NCBI GenBank assembly: GCA_019186945.1
Contig: JABAQJ010000002.1
Location: 585,897 to 649,896 of the forward strand
Length of the DNA: 64,000 nt
Direction: 5' to 3'
Source: Gemmatimonadaceae bacterium
GTDB taxonomy: Bacteria > Gemmatimonadota > Gemmatimonadetes > Gemmatimonadales > Gemmatimonadaceae
The translations under genes were made by a program, and so were the position numbers. Positions 41,387 to 51,235 of the stretch are shown here, one piece after another; the stretch's first letter is position 1; every line of letters begins with the position of its first letter. A model generated the notes under the pieces. It ran no database searches and was not told the DNA's origin. It saw only the letters and a list, made by a program, of their open reading frames with translations.

Positions 41387-42796
41387 TCATGATGCCAACG
41401 CTGCCGGTGCTGACCCGTCCCGCTGACCGAACGACACGTAGAGTTCAGCCCATACGCTCTCTGACACCACACAGTCGCAGATCGCTGGATCAAATTGCTT
41501 TGCACGGAATTTGACAAACTCAGACCGCGCCTCCTCCATGCCAAGCGCCTTTCTGTACGGCCGGTCCGTGGTGATTGCATCGAGAGTATCAGCGAACGTG
41601 ATGATCCTTGACGCGAGGGGGATCTGCTCGCCACGGAGTCCGTCGGGGTACCCCGTCCCATCCCAGTTCTCATGATGATGCCTAACCGGAGCGACGACGT
41701 CTCGCAAGCTCGTGAGCATCCCTACGAGTTCGGCTGATCGAATAGGGTGACGTTTCATCACCTCCCATTCTTCCGCCGTAAGGCGTCCTTCTTTCGCAAG
41801 AACCCGCGCGAACACCTCGTCGATCTTACCTACGTCGTGGAGGAGCGCCGCCACGGTGACCCGCTCAATTTGGGCAGGACTAAGCCCTATGGCACGAGCA
41901 ATAATCTCCGAGGCCTTCGCCACGCGTTGACTGTGGCCAGACGTGTACGGGTCACGAGCTTCGATCGCCGCAACCATCAAGTCGAGAAGCTCCTCCGTTA
42001 CGCGGGTTAGTTCCAGAGTAGTGCGGTAGAGCTGGCGGACGGCGATGAGGGGAATCGCCATTCCGATGGTGCCGATCAATCCTAGGTTGGCGCTCAGCCA
42101 TGTTAAGTAGAACGCAAGGAGGACCAACAGCGCTAGGAACTTCGCGGTGGCCTTCGTGTGCTCTATCCAAACAGAAATCCAGGATCTCCGCATTGTTAGC
42201 GCGACGGCTGCACTGACCGTACCGGAGTTCACAGCCATGATTGTGACTACCAGAACTGTCGTCGCGAGCCCAAGCCGGACCGCACTTTCGACAAACCCGA
42301 CGCCTCCAAGTGTCCCAAACGGAACGCCACCAACCGCCTGATACGCCAACGAGCCGACGGAAAGCCCAAGTGCAATCTGCGCCAAGTTGAACGTTGCTTT
42401 CAGAACTGAACGGCGACCAACGACCTGCACAATCAGCTCGGCAGTCGTAACCAGGAGTACGGTTGTAGCCGCCGGCGCAACCATGACTGCGGCCGTGAAG
42501 GGGATCTGTGCGATCGAACCCGACGTAGCCTTCGTTTGGTTGTAGGAGAGAAACTCCAATCCCAATCCGATTCCAACCAAGACCACAGAGAGGGGAAGTG
42601 ACTCCGATGGCACGCTCGCGTTAACACGTGCGAGCGCAAGCAAGGAGGCAGCGGCGGCCGCAACCACAATCGCTACGAGTGGCCGCGCCCTGCCATCAGC
42701 TGCATCACGGGGCGCGGCAGCAGAAGCTCGCTCAGTCAGTCGATCCCAAGGACGGGGCTGCAGTCGCGTGGGGAGTGCACGCCTGTACGTTGTCAC
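41387..42796 (-). CDS. Membrane HD-GYP domain protein (probable cyclic di-GMP phosphodiesterase)
   Basis: A 469-residue protein. Residues ~40-260 hold about seven hydrophobic segments forming an integral-membrane sensor. The C-terminal HD-GYP domain shows DPYTSGHSQRVA, ALLHDVGKIDEVF, MKRHPIRSAELV, and HHENWDGTGYPDGLRGEQIPLASRIITFADTLDAI (written here in pieces of one continuous run), with the full GYP motif. The domain hydrolyses c-di-GMP or related cyclic dinucleotides. Start GTG at 42796. It is convergent with the SARP regulator and lies 90 bases downstream of a 16-codon ORF with a strong ribosome site. Confidence 0.88.
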   Translation of the reverse strand: MTTYRRALPTRLQPRPWDRLTERASAAAPRDAADGRARPLVAIVVAAAAASLLALARVNASVPSESLPLSVVLVGIGLGLEFLSYNQTKATSGSIAQIPFTAAVMVAPAATTVLLVTTAELIVQVVGRRSVLKATFNLAQIALGLSVGSLAYQAVGGVPFGTLGGVGFVESAVRLGLATTVLVVTIMAVNSGTVSAAVALTMRRSWISVWIEHTKATAKFLALLVLLAFYLTWLSANLGLIGTIGMAIPLIAVRQLYRTTLELTRVTEELLDLMVAAIEARDPYTSGHSQRVAKASEIIARAIGLSPAQIERVTVAALLHDVGKIDEVFARVLAKEGRLTAEEWEVMKRHPIRSAELVGMLTSLRDVVAPVRHHHENWDGTGYPDGLRGEQIPLASRIITFADTLDAITTDRPYRKALGMEEARSEFVKFRAKQFDPAICDCVVSESVWAELYVSFGQRDGSAPAALAS

Positions 42797-42886
42797 ATTG
42801 ACTCGGCGCCGGCCAGCAGTGGTCTAGGTATGGATGGTGTTCGAAGATGAAGAACATGTCGGCAATACGTGGGCCCCCGCAGCCCG

Positions 42887-42937
42887 CTAGTTCCACTGAA
42901 GGAAGCTACTCATCAGTGCTAGCATCCATTGTATCAT
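42887..42937 (-). CDS. 16-residue small ORF with strong ribosome-binding site
   Basis: ATG at 42937, TAG at 42887; product MIQWMLALMSSFLQWN, mostly hydrophobic with two Trp. A GGGAGG lies ~9 bases upstream, one of the best Shine-Dalgarno sequences in the window. A perfect palindrome (42963-42981) lies 26 bases upstream of the ATG. It could be a leader peptide, a small membrane peptide, or a peptide signal. Short ORFs arise by chance, so this is a candidate only. Confidence 0.35.
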   Translation of the reverse strand: MIQWMLALMSSFLQWN

Positions 42938-42962
42938 CGCGCGTCACCTCCCTTAGTCACGT

Positions 42963-42981
42963 CATACTCGCACCGAGTATG
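42963..42981. promoter_or_regulatory. 19-bp perfect palindrome CATACTCG-CAC-CGAGTATG
   Basis: Two perfect 8-base arms (42963-42970, 42974-42981) around a 3-base centre. Its position just upstream of the small ORF and HD-GYP gene suggests a binding site for a dimeric regulator. I cannot name the factor. Confidence 0.55.
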
Positions 42982-43121
42982 CGATCGTTCGGTTGGCTCC
43001 GCTCGTCCTGCTCTTGCTCGTACCCGCTCTACTTCGCTGTTAGCGGGAACGGGGGCATTTCAGTTGTGCGATGGTAGTGCCTGGGTCCACACCGTCCAGG
43101 GTCGCTACTTCCCACTCACGC

Positions 43122-43862
43122 CTAACGAGACCCAGCCACGGGCAGGAACAACCACCTGTTGGTCGCATCCAGCACCGCCAGCACGCTGGCAGTCTCCGCA
43201 GAATCCCGCACCTCGCAACTCCCCGCCAGCAGCACCGACTCGCGACCCTGTGGTACCCACACCCCCACGAAAACAAACTCGCGATCGAACGCCTCGACCA
43301 CGCGTGCACCGCTCAAATCCATCGGCTTCGATCCAGCCTCCGCCGAACCGATCGCCCGAAGGGTCGCGCGCGCCGCTAACTCCATGCGAGACCGCTCGTT
43401 CTCCATCCCCTCAGCCTCGCCCACATACGACTTGTCACCCTTCACAAGCGTAACGCGGCAAGCCAACCCCTTGGACCGCGACCGGCGAACCTCCACATCC
43501 TCGAAGCAGAACAATCGACGCCCACCTCCATCCGCCTCAACCACCGGCGCAGGTGTCGCCACCTCTACATCCTCGGCCACTACCCTCGCCTTCTTCGGCT
43601 CCAAGCTCGTCGCCACGGAAATCTTCCGATGATCCACACGCATCCCTAGATGGGCAATCAACGCACTCTCGATGTTCCGGACGGTCTGCTTCGGCGCCAC
43701 ATCGGATGTCGTCAGTACGTGAATCTCATCGACCGCCCCAGTCTCGCTCGCGATTATCCGCACCGCTATCACGCCAGGTAACGTCTGCAACAACTCCTCT
43801 GCACGCTTGATCGGAAGCACACTTCCCGCGATCAACGGAGACGCCTGCGGCTGCGGTAGCAT
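43122..43862 (-). CDS. Conserved hypothetical protein (two-domain, ~246 aa)
   Basis: A soluble protein with no signal. Residues ~18-85 form a small alpha/beta domain (LPGVIAVRIIASETGAVDEIHVL, then VAPKQTVRNIESALIAHLGMRVDHRKISVA). Residues ~130-246 form a second domain with strands and helices (EVRRSRSKGLACRVTLVKGD, LAARATLRAIGSAEAG, DREFVFVGVWVPQGRESVL). Proteins with the 'KQ-x-V-R-x-I-E-S-x-L' and 'DHRKISV' motifs occur in several phyla, but no function is known to me. It ends in a TAG within CGTTAGG (43121). It lies between the NtrC-type activator and the HD-GYP gene, so a role in cyclic-dinucleotide or cell-surface control is possible but unproven. Confidence 0.7.
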   Translation of the reverse strand: MLPQPQASPLIAGSVLPIKRAEELLQTLPGVIAVRIIASETGAVDEIHVLTTSDVAPKQTVRNIESALIAHLGMRVDHRKISVATSLEPKKARVVAEDVEVATPAPVVEADGGGRRLFCFEDVEVRRSRSKGLACRVTLVKGDKSYVGEAEGMENERSRMELAARATLRAIGSAEAGSKPMDLSGARVVEAFDREFVFVGVWVPQGRESVLLAGSCEVRDSAETASVLAVLDATNRWLFLPVAGSR

Positions 43863-44009
43863 CGTGTGTTGTTAGGTCGTCAGAGAGAACCGCTCACGTG
43901 ACCCGTCCCGTCACGTCGCACACACACCAAGGCCCATTAGAATCTTCTACTTGACATGCACACGGATTCGCGTCGCATGTCGCGACCTAGTATGGACTTA
44001 TGCGCTCGA

Positions 44010-45568
<1,559 letters not shown>

Positions 45569-45572
<4 letters not shown>

Positions 45573-46069
45573 CGTTGCGGGCCGGAGTGATCGGTTGACA
45601 TACCGCGCACGATGTCCACCGCGTGGTCGACGATCGCGTCCAGCGCCCCAAGCGCATCGCGCACGCCCGCCGGCGATCCCGGGAGGTTGATCACCAGCGT
45701 TCGCCCCCTCACGCCCGACGTCGCCCGACTCAGCGACGCTCGCGGGAAACGCTCCAGCTCCAACTGACGCATTCGTTCCGTGATCGCAGGCGCTTCACGC
45801 TCGACCGCGGCCCGCGTCGCCTCCGGTGTGACGTCGCGTGGGCCAAGACCGGTGCCGCCCGTAGTCAGAATCACGTCGGCAACGTCATCGTCGCACCAGC
45901 CCACGAGGCAGCGGACGATCTCGACTGTGTCGTCTGGCACGATGGCTCGCCCAGACACGGTCGCGTGGCGTGCGCCCGCCCACGCCACAATCGCATCGCC
46001 GGAACTGTCCGCACGCTCGCCGCGCGCGCCAGCGTCGGAAATCGTCAGGATCGCGACACGCACGCCCAA
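45569..46069 (-). CDS. mog: Molybdopterin adenylyltransferase/MoaB-family protein
   Basis: A 166-residue MoCF-biosynthesis domain protein that adenylates molybdopterin before molybdate insertion by MoeA. Motifs include VAILTISDAGARGERAD, LTTGGTGLGPRDVTPEA (the ligand-binding G-G-T-G-x-x-x-R-D) and LVINLPGSPAGVRDAL. It overlaps the NtrC gene by 4 bases (stop with ATG). MoaB and MogA are hard to tell apart; mog is used loosely. Confidence 0.88.
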
Positions 46070-46127
46070 TTGTCCCCGTCAGGCATCGCCGACTCCGGTG
46101 GCGAACGCATCGAGTTTGTCGACACTC

Positions 46128-47246
46128 CTACAAGTGCGTCCCGTGCTTGTAGAATGGCGGCTTGACGACCGTCGCCACCACGCGCTTTCCACGAATCTCG
46201 ATCTCGAGAACGTTCCCCGGCTTCGCACCGTCGATCGGCAAGTAGCACGTGCCGATAGGGATGCCCAGCGTGGGACTCATGGTCCCGCTGCACACGACGC
46301 CACTTGGCTTGTCCTGGTAGAAGACAGGATAGCCATGCCTCGGGAATGCGCGTTCCGTGCTGCTGAACGCGACGAGCTTCTTCGCCACGCCCTCGGCCTT
46401 CTGCCTGACGAGCGCATCGCGGCCGACGAAGTCGCCCTTGTTCATCTTCACGATCCAACCGAGGCCTGCCTCCAGCGGCGTAACGGTATCGTCTATGTCG
46501 TTCCCGTACAACGCCATCCCCATCTCCAGCCGCAGCGAGTCGCGAGATCCTAACCCGCATGGCGTCACCCCTCCGCCAGCCATCAACGCGTTCCACATCG
46601 CGTCAGCGGCACCGTTCGGGAAATACAGCTCGAACCCGTCCTCGCCTGTGTATCCGGTGCGCGACACGATCACGTCGGGAATGCCAGCGACCTGGCCAAC
46701 GACGAAACGGTAGTACTCGATCGCATCCAGATCAACATCGGTGATCGGCGCAAGAATCCGCTTCGCCTGCGGCCCCTGCAAGGCGAGTAGCGCGGTATCG
46801 TAGCTCACGTCGGTGAGCGTGCAGTCGAACCGGCTGGCATACTTGCCGATATGCGCCAAGTCCTTCGTCATGTTCGACGCGTTCACCACCATCATCAGGT
46901 GGTCGTCAGCCCGATACACCAGGCAGTCATCCTCGAACGTCCCACGATCGTTCAGTATCGCCGAGTAGTGCACCTGCCCGACGGCAAGTCCGGGAACATC
47001 GTTCGTCGTGACATGATTCACGAAGTCGACAGCACCCGGTCCTCGAACGATGAACTCCCCCATGTGCGATACATCGAACAGCCCGGCTCTCTGACGAACG
47101 GCATTGTGCTCGGCGGTGATGCCGGCGGGATACTGGACCGGCATCTCGTAGCCCGCGAACGGAACCATCTTCGCGCCAAGCGCGACATGAAAGTGGTAGA
47201 ACGGCGTGCGACGAAGCGAGTCCGGTGTCTGATCCGAAAGCGACAT
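46128..47246 (-). CDS. gcvT: Glycine cleavage system T protein (aminomethyltransferase)
   Basis: A 372-residue tetrahydrofolate-dependent aminomethyltransferase. N-terminal features are FYHFHVALGAKMVPFAGYEMPVQYPAGI and RQRAGLFDVSHMGEF. Central and C-terminal motifs include ISRTGYTGEDGFELYF-like VSRTGYTGEDGFE and PCGLGSRDSLRLEMGMALYGND. The folate-binding residues are in place. gcvH and gcvP are not adjacent, so the cleavage system is split. Confidence 0.95.
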   Translation of the reverse strand: MSLSDQTPDSLRRTPFYHFHVALGAKMVPFAGYEMPVQYPAGITAEHNAVRQRAGLFDVSHMGEFIVRGPGAVDFVNHVTTNDVPGLAVGQVHYSAILNDRGTFEDDCLVYRADDHLMMVVNASNMTKDLAHIGKYASRFDCTLTDVSYDTALLALQGPQAKRILAPITDVDLDAIEYYRFVVGQVAGIPDVIVSRTGYTGEDGFELYFPNGAADAMWNALMAGGGVTPCGLGSRDSLRLEMGMALYGNDIDDTVTPLEAGLGWIVKMNKGDFVGRDALVRQKAEGVAKKLVAFSSTERAFPRHGYPVFYQDKPSGVVCSGTMSPTLGIPIGTCYLPIDGAKPGNVLEIEIRGKRVVATVVKPPFYKHGTHL

Positions 47247-47462
47247 GGTCTTTGCAGTGGAAATGGTGAGTGTCCTGACGAAAACTACGATGGCGCTGTC
47301 GTATTGTCAGGGAGCCGACCGTTCCGACCAGACACGGTCGACGGTCACGCCGCCAAGCCGAGCGAACAATACCGCGGGCAGCGCCGCGCGCGCCTCACGA
47401 ACCGGCTGCCAGCACCGAGCGACGACGGCCGTCCAATACCAGACCGCGCTTGGCCGCCAGGC

Positions 47463-47930
47463 TCAACCAGACAGTTCGGCGAGCGCCGTCAGTATCTCTG
47501 CGCTGTGTCCCGCAGGTGTCACCTTGTCGAAGACGCGCGCGACATTGCCATTCGGATCTATCAAAACGGTGGTGCGATTGATGCCCATGTAGGTCCGCCC
47601 CATGAACTTCTTCTCTACCCACACGCCGAAAGCTTCGGACACCGAGTGATCGGTGTCGGCCAGCAGCCTGTACGGAAGCCGATACTTCTCCTTGAAGCGC
47701 GCCTGCTTGCTGACCTTGTCCCCGCTGATTCCAAGGACCACCGCGTCAATTCCCTCGAACCGAGGAATGGCGTCGCGAAAATCGCACGCCTCCACGGTTC
47801 AGCCAGGGGTGTCAGCCTTCGGATAGAAGAACAGGACGACCCACCTTCCGCGATAGTCCTTGAGGGAAACGTCATCACCGGTATCGCTGGCGACCGTGAA
47901 GTCGGGTGCCTTGTGCCCAACGGCAATCAT
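47463..47930 (-). CDS. bcp: Peroxiredoxin of the BCP/PrxQ family with in-frame UGA at the peroxidatic position (probable selenoprotein)
   Basis: A 155-codon thiol peroxidase that reduces peroxides in the cytoplasm. The N-terminal half has VGHKAPDFTVASD and LFFYPKADTPG. The next codon is TGA (47799-47801), exactly at residue 44 where BCP proteins have the peroxidatic Cys, and translation continues in the same frame as TVEACDFRDAIP. The resolving Cys is kept at residue 49. The rest (LGISGDKVSKQARFKEKY, LLADTDHSVSEAFGVW, TYMGINRTTVLIDPNG) is intact and full length. The gene overlaps the argF stop by 4 bases. A long stem-loop immediately follows the UGA (47759-47798). I therefore read it as selenocysteine; a nonsense mutation is the alternative. 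Confidence 0.8.
47759..47798 (-). promoter_or_regulatory. Candidate bacterial SECIS stem-loop after the bcp UGA
   Basis: In mRNA sense, the 40 bases directly after UGA fold as ACCG...CGGU, GGA...UCC, GGCGU...ACGCC and GCG...CGC, with a U-U mismatch, an AU bulge and a bulged G, closing on an A/U-rich loop 17 bases after UGA. If the last G-C pair opens, a G is first in the loop. That position, and a stem starting just after the UGA, are what bacterial SECIS elements need. Confidence 0.6.
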
Positions 47931-48853
47931 GCGAACGGTTCTCCCCCCATCAGTACGGCCATGATGGCCTTCTGTATGTGCAGCCGATTCTCCGCTTCGT
48001 CCCAGACGCGACTCCACGGACCATCGATCACGCCAGCGGTGACTTCCTCGCCACGATGAGCAGGAAGGCAATGCAAAAAGATGGCATCGGGTTCCGCACG
48101 CCGCATCAGCGACTCGTCGACACGGAAACCGGCGAAGGCACGCGCCCGGACCGCCTGCTCATCTTCCTGACCCATGGATGCCCAAACGTCCGTGCTCACG
48201 ACGTGCGCACCCTCGACGGCTTCCAGGGGATCCCGAACGACAGTGACGTCGGCATGCGACTTCGCACGTGCCAGTACCGCTGGATCGGGATCGTAGCCTT
48301 CCGGGCACGCCAGCTTCAACCGAAACCCGAGCCGAAAGGCAGCGTTGATCCAGGAATTGGCCATATTGTTCCCGTCGCCCACCCAGGCAATGATTTTGCC
48401 ATCGTAAGTGCCCAGTTGCTGTTGGACCGTCAACAGGTCCGCGAGCACTTGGCAAGGGTGCAACAAATCGGTCAGCCCGTTGATAACCGGTACCGTCGAG
48501 TGGGATGCCAGAACCTCGACATCGCTGTGAGCGAACGTGCGGATCATGATGCCATCGACGTATCGCGAGAGCACTCTGGCTGTATCCGCGATCGGCTCGC
48601 CACGTCCGAGCTGAACGTCACGCGGCGACAGGAACAGTGCGTGCCCCCCAAGCTGCCAGGCGCCAACCTCGAAAGAGACACGCGTCCGCGTCGACGCCTT
48701 CATGAAGATCATCGCCAGTGCCTTCCCAACGAGGCACTTCGACGTGTACGCCCCCGTGCGCATGCGCTCGGCGAGATCGAAGAGCGTCCGGAGTTCACCC
48801 ACGGAGAAGTCCGGTATGGCGAGGAAGTGTCTAGGTGGTCTCTGGAATGACAT
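47927..48853 (-). CDS. argF: Ornithine carbamoyltransferase
   Basis: A 308-residue arginine-biosynthesis enzyme that transfers carbamoyl phosphate to ornithine. The carbamoyl-phosphate site is KASTRTRVSFEVG (S-T-R-T-R). HPCQVLADLLT supplies His/Gln, and the ornithine site holds FLHCLPAHRGEEV (H-C-L-P). The ATG at 48853 gives standard length. Its stop overlaps the peroxiredoxin start by 4 bases, so the two are co-translated. No other arg gene lies near. Confidence 0.95.
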   Translation of the reverse strand: MSFQRPPRHFLAIPDFSVGELRTLFDLAERMRTGAYTSKCLVGKALAMIFMKASTRTRVSFEVGAWQLGGHALFLSPRDVQLGRGEPIADTARVLSRYVDGIMIRTFAHSDVEVLASHSTVPVINGLTDLLHPCQVLADLLTVQQQLGTYDGKIIAWVGDGNNMANSWINAAFRLGFRLKLACPEGYDPDPAVLARAKSHADVTVVRDPLEAVEGAHVVSTDVWASMGQEDEQAVRARAFAGFRVDESLMRRAEPDAIFLHCLPAHRGEEVTAGVIDGPWSRVWDEAENRLHIQKAIMAVLMGGEPFA

Positions 48854-49388
48854 GGATCGGCAGAGGAAACCGCAGGAAGCGCGCAACCCGAATTTCGGCT
48901 CTCACCACTGGGACAGGTAGGGGGAGGTAACCGGTTGTCCACCGGCTGTGCCCCTTGACGACGCGTGGCCATGCGCCCCTCGCGTTCCACCGCCTGAGCG
49001 CAGGAGCAGCGAAGTCCGCACGTCGAAGATGGCAGCGAGTCGGCAGCTCCTTCGAGAGATCGCAGGCAGCGACGAGAACACTCGCACGTGCTGGTGCCGC
49101 GACCAGCAGCCGCATGTCATCTGCCAATTCCGCCAGACGAAATGCGGCAAATCGGTACGTGGCGCCGAGTGGTGCCGTTATGCTGACAACCCCTTCTGGC
49201 TCTACCCGACAATGCGTGCGGGGCCGCCTGACTGTGCACTGCTTCCGGCAGTTGCAACATCAGGTCACCGGGCATTGCCGATTTCGTGGCACCCCGGGCC
49301 TGGACCGGCAACGCCTCGAACGAGTCGACCGCGCCCGCCGTGGCGCGAACGCCGGCATCCGGATGAACACACCAGTAGAGGATCTGAC
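48854..49388. other. 535-base region without a recognised gene
   Basis: Lies between argF and the fasciclin lipoprotein, which diverge, so it holds both promoters. One minus-strand frame around 48900-49230 reads protein-like for over 90 residues (ITAPLGATYRFAAFRLAELADDM, written here across two strands of sense) but lacks a clear start and I recognise no family. It may be a decayed gene. Confidence 0.4.
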
Positions 49389-49940
49389 ATGCAACGCCGT
49401 GGACTTTCCGTAACTGCCGCGCTCCTGACGTACACAATCGCATGCGCACCGAGTGGAGAGACACCGGCCGTGAGTTCGGCGCCGGCCGCCGCTTCTGTCG
49501 GTCAGTCAGGGGTGAAGGACGACGAATCCCAGAAGGACGTTGTGAAGATCGCCATCGCCTCCAAGGACCACAGCACTCTGGTCGGCGCCGTAACGGCAGC
49601 TGGACTCGTCGATGCTCTCTCGAATGCTGGCCCGTTCACGGTTTTTGCACCAACCAATGCTGCCTTCGAGAAGCTGCCCAAGGGGACGTTGGAGAATCTG
49701 CTCAAGCCCGCAAACATCGCCCAGTTGCAGGGCGTGTTGAAGCATCACGTCACGACATCCACGTTAGAGCTGGCGGATCTGAGCGATGGGCCGCTCTCGA
49801 TGGCGGACGGCGGCACGACGACGATCTCCCGGAAAGGGAACGACGTCTACATCGACGGTGCGAAGATCGTGGCATCCGTGCGCGGGTCGAACGGCATGGT
49901 GCATGTGATCGACGCCGTGGTGGTCCCCGCCGCCAAGTAG
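49389..49940 (+). CDS. Fasciclin (FAS1) domain lipoprotein
   Basis: A 183-residue lipoprotein (YTIACAPSG lipobox) with a single FAS1 domain, residues ~48-182. Signatures are LVGAVTAAGLVDALSNAGPFTVFAPTNAAFEKLP and LKHHVTTSTLELADL, ending in VHVIDAVVVP. FAS1 domains mediate adhesion to cells or polymers. The ATG at 49389 positions the signal sequence. Confidence 0.92.
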   Translation: MQRRGLSVTAALLTYTIACAPSGETPAVSSAPAAASVGQSGVKDDESQKDVVKIAIASKDHSTLVGAVTAAGLVDALSNAGPFTVFAPTNAAFEKLPKGTLENLLKPANIAQLQGVLKHHVTTSTLELADLSDGPLSMADGGTTTISRKGNDVYIDGAKIVASVRGSNGMVHVIDAVVVPAAK

Positions 49941-50008
49941 GGGGCAGCGTGACGGGGCTGCCGGTCGAGTGTTTCGTGCCACACTCGACCGGCTGGCTCC
50001 CTGCCTGA

Positions 50009-50998
50009 TCAGCGTGTGGCCGGAAGCGTGGCGGCGACAGTGCTGGCTCGCGAACGCCACGTTACCAGCCAGTACGCGATCATCAGGCCGATCGCGGCAC
50101 GCACCCAAGCCACCGCTTGACTCGGGCCAGCATACGCCTCGACCAGCGGCGGAGCAGCGTACCAGTAGTACAGACCAAGCGACGTCGCACCGAGGAACGG
50201 CAGGGAAAGCGACGCGCGCAGCCGGAAGACCGCGACCAGCACGGCTACGATGAGGTAACTGGCGGCGGCAAGGAGCAGGACGCGACCGTACACCGTGCCA
50301 GCCGTCACGAAGTCGCCATTCACCGTGGTGAAGTAGCCGATAATGAACCCGGGGAAGGCCGCAGCGAATGCTCCGAACCCGGTGCGAACCCAGCGCGCAT
50401 CGCGGCGCTCGGGGCCAATGGTCTGGGCAACCGTCTTGCTGTTCGCCAAGTCGATGCAGCCGACGGGGGTGCACTGCGAGCAGCTGGTGCACCGCGCGCC
50501 GTCCATCGGCAGGAGGGGCAACTGGCCGTACAGCTTCTCCACGGGCAGGACTGGACACAGACTTCCGCAGAAGCCCGCGCGGCGCGCATAGCGCAGGCCG
50601 CTGACGAGGGCAAGGAGCGCCACGAGTAGAATCGTGATGGCGAGCGCCGGACCGTTCTCGTTGAAGAGGAAGCGGCGAGCCGGCACCAGCACCGCCAGCA
50701 GTACGATGCCGACGACCCAAGCCGCCCGCAGCAGACGCGTCTCGACGATCCGCTGTCCGACACGACTGCCGGACAGGTCGTTGAGGGTTGCCAACGGACA
50801 GACGTTGCGCCAGATGAGCGGATTGATCAGAAACGTCGCAGGCAGCAGCGGTATCACCATGTCCCACAGGATGTGCAACGTGACCGTGGGGGTCACCCAG
50901 AGCGCCGCGATCAGCACGACCGTAAGCACCAGACCAATGGCCTGAGCTGCTCGCCAGAGCGATTGGCCGCGCACGGCGGGCATTGCGATCGAAGTCAA
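50009..50998 (-). CDS. Membrane-bound 4Fe-4S protein, NosR/NapH-like
   Basis: A 329-residue inner-membrane protein with six to eight hydrophobic segments. Two Cys-rich motifs face the same side: AGFCGSLCPVLPVEKLYGQ and ARCTSCSQCTPVGCIDL, the second an atypical ferredoxin motif. A third Cys motif (NVCPLATLN) lies near the N-terminus. This matches NapH/NosR-type quinol-side electron donors. The terminal acceptor is not encoded in the window. On its own transcript; convergent with the fasciclin gene. Confidence 0.75.
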   Translation of the reverse strand: MTSIAMPAVRGQSLWRAAQAIGLVLTVVLIAALWVTPTVTLHILWDMVIPLLPATFLINPLIWRNVCPLATLNDLSGSRVGQRIVETRLLRAAWVVGIVLLAVLVPARRFLFNENGPALAITILLVALLALVSGLRYARRAGFCGSLCPVLPVEKLYGQLPLLPMDGARCTSCSQCTPVGCIDLANSKTVAQTIGPERRDARWVRTGFGAFAAAFPGFIIGYFTTVNGDFVTAGTVYGRVLLLAAASYLIVAVLVAVFRLRASLSLPFLGATSLGLYYWYAAPPLVEAYAGPSQAVAWVRAAIGLMIAYWLVTWRSRASTVAATLPATR

Positions 50999-51174
50999 GG
51001 TCGTTCGTCCGCGTGTGGGGATAGCCGGATTGCTGCCGCGGCATAATACAGTGCTTCTACGGGCGAAAAAAGAGCACGAGCCGTGAGCCAGCGTAACGCT
51101 ATCCCGATCGCGACAATTGCCGTAATCGTGTTCTGCGATTCCACGCAGGCCACGGGTTTCTCCTGCTGACGTTC

Positions 51175-51213
51175 GAAAAAGAAACAGGCGCGGCGGAACC
51201 CCGCCGCGCCTGT
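51175..51213 (-). terminator. Rho-independent terminator after the LVIVD gene
   Basis: A perfect 13-bp stem (51184-51196 with 51201-51213, ACAGGCGCGGCGG and its complement) and AACC loop, followed on the minus strand by TTTCTTTTT. It ends the DUF305-LVIVD transcript. Confidence 0.9.
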
Positions 51214-51235
51214 TCGCGAGAATAGATACTCCGGA

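Noticed and set aside
42847-43077. 76-codon plus-strand frame opposite the small ORF region
   Set aside because: Ser/Arg-rich with no motif, no ribosome site, and it covers the perfect palindrome; better read as regulatory DNA.
47395-47622. 75-codon minus-strand frame overlapping the bcp 3' end
   Set aside because: It is out of frame with the intact peroxiredoxin and has no motif.
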